A stretch of DNA of 64,000 bases, taken from contig NC_079876.1 in NCBI RefSeq assembly GCF_029227915.1, positions 18,292,001 to 18,356,000 of the forward strand, given 5' to 3'. A program made the translations under genes and the position numbers. Under the pieces are notes generated by a model. It saw nothing but the letters and a program-made list of their open reading frames with translations. It was not told the DNA's origin and did not search any database. Positions 44,758-54,387 of the stretch are shown here, piece by piece. This DNA is from Hydractinia symbiolongicarpus (Eukaryota; Cnidaria; Hydrozoa; Anthoathecata; Hydractiniidae). How positions within the stretch are numbered: position 1 is the first letter of the stretch; every line of letters starts with the position of its first letter.

Positions 44758-45306
44758 CTTGGAAGAACGGTTAAGGAGATAAAAGGATTTGCTAATTTTG
44801 TTGATGTCAGCGAGGACCGGTCAATGAAATGTTTTTTTTTACAAATTCCTTTTGTTGTTAATGTGTCGAGTTTGAAAAGCTGATCATTAAAACGTATAGA
44901 ATCATGCGCATTTGACGAACGCCTAAGGAAATTCTCACGCGTTTAAAAAAATTACTGACGTCAGGAAGGACCCCCCAATTTTTTTAGAAATTACTCGTTC
45001 TTTAATGATATCATCAACCCCTTCATTCCAAAGCGGATTCGGGGACACAGGTATAGGAAAATTACAAAATTTGGTACCAGGTTGTCCCTAATTACCCACG
45101 CGGTAAAAATTGACTGTAGTCACCACCAGTTCTCAAATTATTTAGCTTTAAAATCTTTAGTGCATTGTAATGGTTTCATTACTTTTTATTAAGATATTAA
45201 TGTCGTGTTGTAACGTCAGAAAATTTAACATTTGAGATATAAATTCTTCAGTGAACACATCTACTTTGCCTGTTAAAGACAGACACTCAGAGTCTCTGTA
45301 TTATAT
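44758..45306 (+). repeat. R1 dispersed repeat, copy G (head missing)
   Basis: Diverged interior ('gcggattcggggacacaggt', 'attacccacgcggtaaaaat') and a tail ending tctgtattatatatt, directly followed by the head of copy H. Confidence 0.65.
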
Positions 45307-45510
45307 ATTAGTCGCTAAGGCTCGTGGAAAAATCCACTTAGGTAAAAAAAAAAAATAGAAAATATCTGTCATTAGAATTTTGATAACACGAGCAAATATT
45401 TCAGTATATTGAATACTGCCCTTTACTTACAAAATTTAAGAATGCGTAAAGAGAACGCTTACATGGAGAGAGTCCTAATTTAAAAAAAAGTTCTTAACAT
45501 TTTATACAAG
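45307..45510 (+). repeat. R1-family copy H, start of the long variant
   Basis: Head attagtcgctaaggctcgtgg, then 'agcaaatatttcagtatattgaata', 'ccttttact' and 'aaaagttcttaa', matching copy D after its head and not the short copies. It then fades out, so it is truncated. Confidence 0.65.
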
Positions 45511-46262
45511 CGAAAAAAGCTCTTGAGATTTTCCATACGCATGCGCAATGAAAAAAAATTACTACGGCTCGGCGTTCAAATATGCTCAGGAGCTTCTCTG
45601 AAAAAGTTGAACTCGTATGGCGTTTTCAACGAGTATTTTTTCTCTCTAGTGTAGCCAATGAATTTAATGATATAAAGTTTGGCGAAATCTCTTTTAAGAA
45701 CGAGAGCAAAGAGACAAAATTTTAAAAGCTAGCTAAAAAAACTTAATAATCTTTCTGCATTGGCTCGATTTTATAATCGCCAGCAAGGTAACAAAGTTGG
45801 TATATCAGGAGATGAGGCGAATGAAGAAGTGGAGGGACAAAGTAATGATTTTATAAATGCTATTTACCAACAAGAGCTACAACAACAACAAGGGAAGCAA
45901 CAGCCAGCACAAAAAGATGATATAGTAACAGACCAAGTGTAAATACAGAGGGAACAACTGGCCACAAAGTTTGAAAAACTAGGTAAAAGTATTTTCGTAC
46001 ATTAAACCCTCAATATAACAACGGATAAAAAAACAAGAAATGCTATGCCTTAAATATTTCTGAATGCAATTTTACAATTAGGCATGATAGCTAGGTAACC
46101 ATGAGGAGACAACCTAAAAAGATGCTTGGTGAAGAGAGAGAGGAAAATGTATGTTCTGGCGCAGTCAGAACGTGCGCGTACAACAGTGATGTCACAGCAA
46201 CCCATAGGAACCCCCAGCAAAGTCACCGACAATCCCCTAATAGTCACCGCATCCTTCCAAGA
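45511..46262. other. Transition zone at the left side of the Polinton-like element
   Basis: A Gln-rich frame at 45760-45942 (NAIYQQELQQQQGKQQPAQ) has a plausible ATT/ATG-poor start and no recognised domain. From about 46050 the sequence becomes more GC-rich. The true left terminus and inverted repeat of the element were not found. Confidence 0.35.
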
Positions 46263-46344
46263 CCATCCCATATTAATCTATATAAGACCTAGTAATCCAG
46301 CACCATCCGATACCATCCCATATTAATCTACATAAGACCTAGTA
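46263..46344. repeat. 50-bp-period direct repeat
   Basis: 'ccatcccatattaatcta' plus 't/cataagacctagta' occurs at 46263-46294 and again at 46313-46344 with one difference. It precedes the first gene of the Polinton-like element and contains a TATAAG/CATAAG variant, so it may be promoter DNA. Confidence 0.8.
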
Positions 46345-46492
46345 TTCACCATATTGACGTCATCAAGATTCTAGCGCAATTCCCTAATTATCAACGCACA
46401 TACAGGGAATTTTCCCCAAGGGAAATAACCACGCTAGGTTGAGCAGAATGAAATCCTCTGACAAACAGAAAATTCTATATAATAAAGAGAGA

Positions 46493-47171
46493 ATGGAATC
46501 AAAAACAGTCAAAAAATTACGAGATATTGCAAAAAGTCGTTGATTAACAGGGTATTATAAGCTACGTAAAGCTGAACTGGTTGCCTTGTTGGAGAAGGGG
46601 AATGTATCACAGAGGCCATCAAGCTGGATCAAGATTGTTGACCATAATCCCCGGATGCTCCAGGATGTGCCGGACCAGTTCAAGACGCAGGACATGTGCA
46701 ACAAGGCTGTTGAAAGGGAACCCTATATGTTAGGGTATGTACCAGATCGGTTCAAGACACAGGACATGTGCAATAAGTATTTTGAAAAATATCCTCATAT
46801 GCTCAAGTATATGCCAGATCAATTCAAAACGCAAGGCATGCGTAAGGCCGCCTAGGAGTGAGGGAATTTCCGGATGATCATATATATACCAGATCAATTC
46901 AAAACGCAGGGCATGTGTAATAAGGGTGTTGCAAAGAAGCCCTGGCTGCTCAAGTATATACCGGACTGATTTATCACCCCGGACATATGGGATATGGTTG
47001 TTGAGAATGGTGAGCTCGAACTACTCGAGGCCTACTATTAAAGAAAAATGGGGAAAGGCCGGAATTAAGGAGGATCTTCTTCCAATGGCCTGGCATCCAG
47101 ATAGGGTCATCGATTGGTTCTTTTCAGAGGATGAAAAGTTAGGCTTCAAGAAGTATTGGGGGTTGACCTGA
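46493..47171 (+). pseudogene. SAP-like domain plus tandem ~34-residue repeat protein, broken
   Basis: ATG at 46493 follows an AATAAAG motif. Residues 1-30 resemble a SAP/Rho-N-type helix pair (KTVKKLRDIAKSR, then YYKLRKAELVALLE), interrupted by TGA at 46541-46543. After it come at least four repeats of 'P-x-M/L-L-x-x-V/I-PD-x-F-KTQ-x-M-C-N-K', a DUF4116-like repeat common in large DNA viruses and cnidarian elements. Further in-frame stops lie at 46853, 46859 and 46966, and a frameshift near 47040 precedes the conserved-looking end (AWHPDRVIDWFF). SAP domains bind AT-rich DNA; the role of the repeat is unknown. Clearly a pseudogene. Confidence 0.65.
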
Positions 47172-47219
47172 AAACGTTATCTTACAGCAATTGTTGTAAG
47201 ATGACTACCTGTAATAAAG

Positions 47220-47399
47220 ATGTGCATTAACTGTCAATATAGTTTGAAAAGTATGATTTTCATGACCTTCCTTACCGCCATTGGTCTCTCACTACCCCTT
47301 GTAACCCTGGCATGCGTACAAGAATCAGGGAAGGAGGGGTCCAATGAACGTAGGATCAAGTGGTTGGAGGATCGTCCTGATATCCTAATAAATGAATGA
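47220..47399 (+). CDS. Small single-pass membrane protein (59 aa)
   Basis: ATG at 47220 directly follows AATAAAG, as at other starts in this element. A CINC pair lies at the N terminus, a hydrophobic segment runs over residues 12-32 (MIFMTFLTAIGLSLPLVTLA), and a charged tail ends in INE. Below the usual length cut-off but open from start to stop, and the next frame starts inside its last codons. Family not recognised. In Polinton-like elements, short membrane proteins are common and unassigned. Confidence 0.5.
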   Translation: MCINCQYSLKSMIFMTFLTAIGLSLPLVTLACVQESGKEGSNERRIKWLEDRPDILINE

Positions 47400-47490
47400 G
47401 CATTGTGACGACTGTTTGGCAGTACTCGACGCATATGATAAATGTATCTGTGGACGTAGGTTCGTGGTAAGCGGTAAAATGTTATGCTAG
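47392..47490 (+). pseudogene. Cys-rich zinc-binding-like small ORF, cut by TAG
   Basis: ATG at 47392 overlaps the previous stop codon by 8 bases. The frame gives HCDDC, then CICGRRF and GKMLC before TAG at 47488-47490. Beyond the stop the same frame continues HCYHEH and CVC, so the spaced Cys/His pattern of a RING or zinc-ribbon-like fold spans the stop. Probably one zinc-binding protein of about 55-60 residues broken by a single stop. Confidence 0.45.
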
Positions 47491-47584
47491 CACTGCTACC
47501 ACGAACATATCTCATATAAGGGAGGTAGCTGCGTATGCACGATGGTATGTAATTCTCTGCAGTTATTCAAAGTATATAATAAAG

Positions 47585-47818
47585 ATGCTGCAATTCGAAA
47601 ATGAGCTTGTCAATCCAAAATTATTCTACAATTTTGCTAGTACGTTTACGGATATCAATAATATCAATGTAGAATATCTGACAGTTTTGGAAGCCAGACC
47701 TACTAACGGAGGTAAGGATAAAAGATACGTTGTGGGCTACCATACACAGGACCTTGTGGTAGCCCTTAGGGTGAAAACAACCAAAAATCTGGTCAGCACA
47801 TGGGGTCAGCAAATATAA
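47585..47818 (+). CDS. Unassigned Polinton-like small protein (77 aa)
   Basis: ATG at 47585 follows AATAAAG at once. The frame is intact to TAA at 47816-47818. The sequence is globular, with a Lys-rich middle (GGKDKRYVVGYH) and no membrane segment, Cys motif or signal peptide. It lies 19 bp before the next frame, so the two may share a transcript. I know no function. Intactness of this and the following frame contrasts with the broken larger genes, but short frames survive by chance more often. Confidence 0.5.
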   Translation: MLQFENELVNPKLFYNFASTFTDINNINVEYLTVLEARPTNGGKDKRYVVGYHTQDLVVALRVKTTKNLVSTWGQQI

Positions 47819-47837
47819 TGCAAATGCATCACCGCCA

Positions 47838-48164
47838 ATGAGTCTGGATTTTGAGGAGTACCCGGACTGGATTGCGAAATATCGTCAAATCTGGTCCAAA
47901 ATCGAAGAGTCAATCTTTGAAAAATTAACGACAGAGCCCGTGAAAAAAAACCGTTACGTGAACGCTAAACTCCAATATTACGAGGACACAATTACCACCA
48001 AGTTCCATGGGTTGCCTGTGCCATATGACAAACCCTGCCAAATTAGTGCCATCCTAGCTATTTCAGCAGTATATATACAAGGAAAAAACTACTACCCCCA
48101 GGCCCACATCACAGAATGCCGGTATAAAGACTTTAAAAAGGAGCGACTACTAAGCGAGGACTAG
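47838..48164 (+). CDS. Unassigned Polinton-like protein (108 aa)
   Basis: Starts MSLDFEEYPDW at 47838 (earlier ATGs at 47818 and 47824 are in other frames) and is open to TAG. Contains FHGLPVPYDKPC, then a short hydrophobic AILAISAVYI and YYPQAHITECRY. Proteins of this look recur in cnidarian Polinton-like elements, from memory of the family only; no function is known to me. It could be a nucleic-acid-binding or minor virion protein. It converges on the minus-strand membrane-protein gene with a 114-bp gap. Confidence 0.5.
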   Translation: MSLDFEEYPDWIAKYRQIWSKIEESIFEKLTTEPVKKNRYVNAKLQYYEDTITTKFHGLPVPYDKPCQISAILAISAVYIQGKNYYPQAHITECRYKDFKKERLLSED

Positions 48165-48278
48165 AAGAACCATACATTTTATTGGCCTTTGAGCCTATAC
48201 AATGTATACAAAATTAAGGCCTATATTCAGGTTGAGACTCTACATGGTACTTGCATATTGCACAGATTGAAGTTTTTT

Positions 48279-48886
48279 TTAAATTTCATCCTTACCCTCC
48301 TCCCTACCCTTGGCAACCAGCTGGGCTCTCTCCTGTTCGTTGATATCATTAACGATTCTGTTAAACCTCTGCCGCATTTGCTCTTTCAACAGCATGTACC
48401 TCTTCTTTTCACGGCTAATCATACTATACTCATGGTCACTGATAGCACCATTTTCCATTACCTTACTGATCAGATCCACAATCGTGTTTAGTTTTGCCTC
48501 CGCAAGCAGCCTTATGCCCTCATGTTTCTTTGACTTAACACGTAACCGTTTTGAAGCGTTCCGGAGGCCGGCCTGCCCTATGGCAGTGGTAATCGCAAGT
48601 CCACCCATGGCACAGGTCAACGGCACATTCATACCTGAGGCCATAGCTCCTATCCCAAGCCCTGACGTAATCACTCTTACGCCAAGCAGACCATGGTTGC
48701 ACATCCTGACCCACGTATTGTGCCTCTCGAATTTTTTCACCAATCTATTCCTCTCCTTTATTTCATCCCGCAGATATTGTTCTATCTCCTCAATATTTTC
48801 AGCCTAAGGACTTGTCCCTTATCCTGATCATGGACATGTGCGGATGCGGTCGGTAAATTTGGGTACAGCTTAGCTATATCGCTCAT
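48279..48886 (-). pseudogene. Membrane protein with Gly-rich segments, frameshifted
   Basis: ATG at 48886 (MSDIAKLYPNLPT), only 4 bp after the TAA of the upstream gene; the stop lies in a GATAAAAG motif. The N-terminal frame runs to about 48820, then a frameshift leads into the frame ending at 48279. The second part has a charged helix, two hydrophobic Gly/Ala-rich segments (ITSGLGIGAMASG and AMGGLAITTAIG, roughly residues 65-105 of about 200) and a long charged coiled-coil-like tail. It is probably a small virion or membrane-active protein; the role is unknown. Confidence 0.55.
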
Positions 48887-49400
48887 TCTTTTATCCTATT
48901 AGCAAATGCATCGTGAGGCTGGTGAACGTTACATTACGTCCTTTAAAAGGAAGTCCAAACGGTCCGTGGAGGTACGTTGGGTTATCAAAACTCCAGCTCA
49001 GCATGTCCCCCCAGGCGTTTAATTCTTTGGTGGCAAGCAGGGCCAGAATTTTAGACTTTTTGCCATCAAGGAGGCAATCGTCCTCATCCAACTGGGGACA
49101 AACGAGTCTCAGCCTATGGTAAATGTCGGTCATATAGTACCCATCATAGTCGCCCTTTGTATATTACTTCTTACTAGGATCGTAGGGTAGGCCCAGGAGC
49201 TCTTGAAATTATCGATTCATCACCACCGAGTATGCATCGCCGACACGAAGCCTGCAGTAGCCACTTTTTAATACAAAAAGTTTGATCTTGTCCTCTGCCT
49301 AGCTATTCACAATAGTCGCAATGTCCTCGATCCTATATAAGCCGCTGATGATCTCAATCCGGGTAACCCTCTGATCAGGTCCTACTTTCCGTATATTAAA

Positions 49401-52400
49401 TAATTATAAACTTTACAATTGACAAGAAAGTAGCTAGCTAAACAGCAAAACAAAGTTCTCCGTTTCTCAGACTGATATAGTACAGGCGATTGTGCGTAGT
49501 ATAAAATCTCTCAGTTGACAAGTTGGCTCGTTGCATTTGATATCTCGAGACAATTAACATCTACTTTTATCAACCTTCGTTTTGTATTTCTTGTTCCTCG
49601 AATACAGAGTATTGCTGAACGCAGTAAACAAAATGATAATTTCGTCCGAAGCCAGTTTGTAACGGTACTTTGTTCTAGATTTCTTTTTTCCGCTACTTTA
49701 TGCGACAGAGTGGAGATAAAATGTTCTGTCTCTCGACTGGATCCCCCATATGGTGTGAAAATCAGCGGTGTAAATGATCCGTGTTCTACTTCTAGCACTC
49801 TTTGTCCATATGCACGTTTCTTGATGTTTTCATTCCATTTGAATGCATTAGGCAGTTTCTGATTGAGGTATGTCAAAGCGAATGGGTTAAATACCCTTAC
49901 GTCAAAAAATGCTCGTTGACCTCGTTGCCAGAATCCTCTAACGCTAATGTCGAGTCTAGATTCATCTGTGGAGTTTGCAGAATTGCTTAATTTTTCTCCA
50001 GTCAGCTGTTGTAAATGCGGTTCTGTTTCTACATCATTGGAAATCTCTTCAGATATTTTTGCCAAAGTATCTCTTAATTTGTCGTGACGTTGATGAATAT
50101 AGCCACCCTTGACACATGACATAGCATGGTCAATCGTGAAGCGCTTTCCACAGACACGAATTGTTGGTAGGAACTTCAAATCCCACCGATATCTCATTCG
50201 TATGCCATCATAAAACTCTCTTTTGTTGAGTGCATAATCCTCAGATTTTATTGGGAGTGCTGACAACCAACTTGAAGCACCTTTCATTGTCGCCAAATCA
50301 TTTGCCCGTAATTGCTCATTCGTCATGCGTTGGCGAAATTCTTTCCGCTCTTCGTTATGCAACATTTGTTTCTGTTTAAGGATTTTGCTTTTGATATTAT
50401 TGTGTAACTGTTTGTCAAATTTATAAGACGTTTGCTGTAGTTTAATTCTTTCTGCTAGTTGTTTTGTCAATTCAACAGAATTTCCATGTTCCCTCTTTGA
50501 TGATTCGACTAATATCACAATTCCCATACCACCATAGCGAATTGGTAAACTCAGTAATATTCTCTCGTTTTCGGTACATTTATGTCCCTCTGTCAATGCT
50601 GGGATCAATGTATTGTCGATAACATCGTCCAGTACTTTGATATACTTGCTCATATCCCCAAGTGTCCGGATAAAATAGTTAAATTTGTGTTGAAATCCAC
50701 TTATGTAAGCAGCATAGGCAGCGTGTGGTTGAAAAAGTGCAATTTTAGCTAACTTCTTTATCTGAACAATCCATTCATTTACTAACCCAATGATGTACTT
50801 TTCTTTCTCATCTTGTGTACCTATAAAGCCGCCAAGATATTTATTTCCAACTGTAGTGATGTTTATCTCCGTGTCACTGAAGACATCATCAGCTACTAAT
50901 TTATGTTCATCCTTTACTATTAACCATGATTTTGATGCTTTAGGATAATAGCCGAATAATGGACCATAATGCTCAACTTTATCCCACCATTTTTTTAATT
51001 CAAATATTTCTCCGGCACCTCCCAGATCATCAGCATAAGCGCAGTGAGTTATGTTCAACTTTCTATCTTCCACGTCATTCTTCAACAGCGGGTGAAGAGG
51101 ATCAATTCCAACTGCATAAGCTGGCATAGCGAACGGGTCACCTTGAGTTGTTCCTTCTGCCGATAATATTTCTTTCCCACCCAAAACAAACAGCCTCGAT
51201 GGTGAGCTATAACAATTTTGTATATACGTAGACATAGCTGGACATATGTATCGGATATTATGAAGTAGCACTTTCCGATTAAGTGAGTTAAAAGCATTCG
51301 TAGCATCTACTAAAAGTAATGCGTCTGTTCCTTCTTCTTCAAAAATTGTTGTCATGGCATGAGCAGCTGCCTCACATCCAGAAGGTAGACCAGCACATAA
51401 TTGGAGAGAACCAGCGCTTTCAAGTATTTCCGGTTTGATTACTGATATTATGGACTTTCCAATCACCCTTCGAAGAACCTCCCCCACACCAATAGGCCGC
51501 AAACCAGGTTTCTTATCTAGTAGTATTAACCTACAAGCGATGTATGCTTTCAGTGAATTGCCTTCTGTGTGATCAAATGCAGTTGTACAAAGATTTTTCG
51601 CAAACCGAGCCAAAGATGATCTCAAATCCACGCCTATCTTTCCAAAATTCTTTGACACTAATATACGTCTCCAGCCATCTGAATTCATTCCTGACGGTCC
51701 TGCTGAACCTTTCGTACGAAGTGCGGCTTTCAGTATTGTTGTTTCATCTATGTTGTTGTAAATAGCAGGATCGATAAATGGGATTTTTCCTTTGAGAAGC
51801 ACAGATTCATCAGCGTCAACAGGATTTGGATGTTTCAACCTCAGTTCTTGGAGTGTCTCATCAGTTAGATCCAGTACTCCACCAGACATCTTATCATCCA
51901 ATAATCTTAGTGCAGCATGTATCTTTCTTGAAGCATTAGTTTTGCGAAATTTTTAGCGCAATGCTCTGGAGTATTCAGGGAATTTGGTTTTGGGATTTTA
52001 GATTGTATAGTCCTCGATTCTCTCATCAAATCATCGAGTCTTCCTTCCACCCAGAGATTTAATCTACGGTTAAGACATTCAGAGTGATCCTTCGCTTTGG
52101 ACTTGTATGATGGTTTTTGTAGTAGAAGCATCGGCATCGTCATAACTGCTTTGATTGAAATCCCCTTTAATAAATCTACTTGTTGGTTCCAGATCTCTAT
52201 GAGTCTTATTGTTTCAGTAATATATCTCTTCCCTGCTGCACCTGTTGGTAGTAAAAACAAGTTTCTTCTCCAGTGCACAACTTCGTCGTACGTGGCATTG
52301 AAGATTTGTATCACGTCATCTAACGTATGATCACCCCCAATCTGGATTTGTGCTTGATTTCTATTTGTAACAGTGGTTTCGTAATGATTTTCCAAAGTTT

Positions 52401-52725
52401 TGACACCTGAGCTTTGCGTTGTTACTTCAATTTAATGATTTCCTTTTTTGAAGTTTCCGTTAAAGACACACCTGCAATGACTTCTTTAATTTTCCTTGTA
52501 TTTTCTGGGTTTTTTATCACCAGGTTTCGTTTACAGGCTTTCAAATGCAATTTAAGTCCAGAGGAACTCTTGCATTTCTTCTTACAATGCGTGCAATTGT
52601 AGTTTTCAAACCATTTTGTATTGGGTATAGCAGTGTTTCCAGAAGATTGATTTCCTTTTTCAACCATAGAATTTTCACCCAAACTTGTTTTTCTTTCCTC
52701 AGAATCATTGTCTTGTGGTGGTGTG
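49401..52725 (-). mobile_element. RLE-type non-LTR retrotransposon, 5'-truncated, with 18-bp target duplication
   Basis: Bounded by identical 18-mers tactttccgtatattaaa at 49383-49400 and 52726-52743. The bases just outside differ, so the duplication is exactly 18 bp. The coding frame is already open at the 5' junction (TPPQDNDSEE), which means the 5' end was lost during insertion. The 3' end has no poly(A), ending gtttataatta on the minus strand. Restriction-like endonuclease LINEs (R2/NeSL/CRE side) often make such staggered insertions. The host site here is a gene of the Polinton-like element, not rDNA. Confidence 0.85.
49511..52700 (-). pseudogene. RLE-LINE polyprotein: C2H2 finger, RT, CCHC, restriction-like endonuclease
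   Basis: N-terminal piece 52682-52422 has one zinc finger (CTHCKKKC, then HLKAC). The middle runs 52395-51907 and the main frame 51901-49511 (796 aa). RT motifs: LLLVDATNAFNSL (A), EGTTQGDPFAMPAYAVG (B), CAYADDLGG (C). After the thumb come a Cys/His knuckle (CGKRFTIDHAMSC, then H and RH) and a PD-D/E-K-like endonuclease core (RLDISVRGFW, then AFFDVRVFNPF). Breaks: TAA at 52422-52424, a frameshift near 52400 and another near 51925. The finger binds the target DNA, the endonuclease nicks it and the RT copies the RNA from the nick. The 796-codon stretch without a break shows this insertion is younger than the host element's own decay. Confidence 0.8.
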
Positions 52726-52992
52726 GTACTTTCCGTATATTAAACTCTGTATTGCTATATAAGTTCAACCATCCAGGTCTGACACTGATAAATTTTAGAG
52801 CAATGCGGGTGTCCTGCCCCAGGTAGTCTTCAAATATAGCAGGCTTATCGATATCGGTGATGCACAGTTGTCTTATCTCCTTTTGTTCTAAACAAAATGA
52901 ACATCTACCAATACAACCACTCTGCAAAGTATAAAAGTAACAGGGGTGAATAGCCGCTTGGCGTTACAAATTTAGAACATCAGGACCTGTAC

Positions 52993-54022
52993 GTGAGTAC
53001 AGACTCCCATACTTCTGTAGCATTCCCCGAATTCACCAAGTACCCCATAAAGGTACCAACAACCTATCTCAATGACCTTGTTAATGTGGATTGGAAAGGG
53101 CAAACATTGGACTACTGGAACATTCAGGTCAATTTCGCCACCCAATGCGCGACCACAGCATTAGGCATCTATACCAAACACATGACAGGCTTCGTACCAC
53201 TCATCAACTCCATCTTCAGATTTCACGTTTACTATCACATGTGTTGTATTTTAGCAAGGATAAAGGCCCCCATGCCATATGATGATAGCTTCTCACATTA
53301 CAAAAACCCATACTCGAGCTCGGGGTATGCCCAAGTGTGTCGCGAATACGGAGCGGATTTGGATGCATTCTATAAATTCAAGGCTGTCATGTTGTCATTG
53401 ACGAATTGTAGATGGTGGCCCCAGATTGATGGGGACTGGCCAAGTTTATTATGCCCACAAGCCAAGGCCTAACATCTGAAGGGTTGACCAGGCTAAGTGG
53501 AAGCATCAGGGTCTATGTGATACTTTTAGTGGGGTCCCGGGCCGGTGCCAAGGCATCTCTCATCTGAATGCCGACAACTATACAGCAAGGCAGATCCTGG
53601 TACAGAAATTTGAGGCTATGGTAGAACGTCAAGAAAATGTAAGCCATGATATCACTGAATTCCCAAAAGTACTCCAGTATGCCAGGACCCCAGTGAACTT
53701 CGCCGTAATGCACCACGTTTACATGCTACCATCCGATATGAATCTACGCATGGGGAGGATTGTAGGGTTTAACAATGATATTTTGATAGCCTCTGCAAGT
53801 GCGATGATTGGTATAAGGCTGGACCTTAATAACAGGCCTATTGTGCGTCATGCGGGCTATACCATCCATACCTCCCGAGCCTACAACAACAACAACATCG
53901 TCTCCAATACCCGAGCAACCCCCACAAAACCAACACGAAGATACCAAGGTCCCATTAATCACTATGGGGGTCGGGATTATTTTGGCCTTGGTATGGTTAC
54001 GAAAAAAATAAGGCTTATTTAA
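52993..54022 (+). pseudogene. Unassigned Polinton-like protein (~340 aa), two frameshifts
   Basis: The first frame, 52993-53472, begins at GTG where ATG would be expected (STDSHTSVAFPEF). Strong-looking blocks are DWKGQTLDYWNIQVNF and NSIFRFHVYYHMCCIL. A shift near 53455 leads into the frame reading GLTRLSGSIRVYVI, and another near 53560 into the last frame, whose Met part is 53618-54022 (QYARTPVNFAVMHHVYMLPS). The tail is basic and Gly/Tyr-rich. It is the largest protein beside the capsid gene and could be a second structural (penton-like) protein, but that is a guess. Divergent from the split gene to its left; its TAA overlaps the stop of the next, convergent gene. Confidence 0.5.
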
Positions 54023-54387
54023 TGTATAGCACGACAAAACCCGACAGCGGCAGCGGCTGCCATATAGAGATGCCTACCCGCATATGTAACGATGGTTGAC
54101 GCTATCCTCATTAGGAGGGAAATAACTGTACCGATAATTCCGGGTGGGGCGGCACTTGCCTTACCTGCCAGATATTTAAGGAAATGTCCTAGCTTCTCCA
54201 GCTGCTTTTGTACAAACGCTTTTTCACCGCCCCCTGCGGTTCCCCCTGCAGCACATGTTGCCGCATCCTCTCCTCCTGTAACAGCAAGGACAGTGGTGGA
54301 AATTAGTAGACCTACAGCAGAGACGATGCTGGCCAAGGTAAGACCCTGTTCACGGAAGAGTGTTTTAAGTTTTTCAAGCAAAGGCAT
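54019..54387 (-). CDS. Small membrane protein, Gly/Ala-rich (122 aa)
   Basis: ATG at 54387 (MPLLEKLKTLFREQG), intact to TAA at 54019-54021. Hydrophobic segments lie at about residues 18-37 (ASIVSAVGLLISTTVLAV) and 82-113 (PGIIGTVISLLMRIASTIV, then AAAAAVGF), with a Gly/Ala-rich linker between. A short amphipathic start plus such segments resembles small virion membrane or penetration proteins, but no family is recognised. The gene overlaps the 3' end of the coiled-coil gene by 76 bp in the same direction, and its stop overlaps that of the convergent plus-strand gene inside a TTAA palindrome (54019-54022). Confidence 0.5.
   Translation of the reverse strand: MPLLEKLKTLFREQGLTLASIVSAVGLLISTTVLAVTGGEDAATCAAGGTAGGGEKAFVQKQLEKLGHFLKYLAGKASAAPPGIIGTVISLLMRIASTIVTYAGRHLYMAAAAAVGFCRAIH

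Larger units (their letters stand above)
48891..52927 (-). pseudogene. Polinton-like gene split by the RLE LINE
   Basis: The 5' piece lies at about 52927-52744 (FEDYLGQDTRIAL, FISVRPGWLNLY) and the 3' piece at 49400-48891 (YRIEDIATI, then IYHRLRLVCPQLDEDD). The LINE at 49401-52725, with its target duplication, interrupts them. The duplication is read in the same frame in both pieces. Besides the insertion, the 3' piece has at least three in-frame stops (TAA near 49164 and 49209, TAG near 49303). No ATG is clear at the 5' side; a CSFC pair lies near 52895. About 230 residues originally. Such proteins recur in cnidarian Polintons and may be minor virion components, but I cannot name it. Confidence 0.55.

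Noticed and set aside
48310-48807. 165-residue plus-strand frame
   Set aside because: Antisense shadow of the minus-strand membrane-protein gene, which has better start context and composition.
49515-49862. 115-residue plus-strand frame
   Set aside because: Antisense to the RLE-LINE endonuclease region.
49383-52743. Capture of an unrelated host gene by the Polinton-like element
   Set aside because: The RT, finger and endonuclease with an 18-bp duplication show a LINE insertion.
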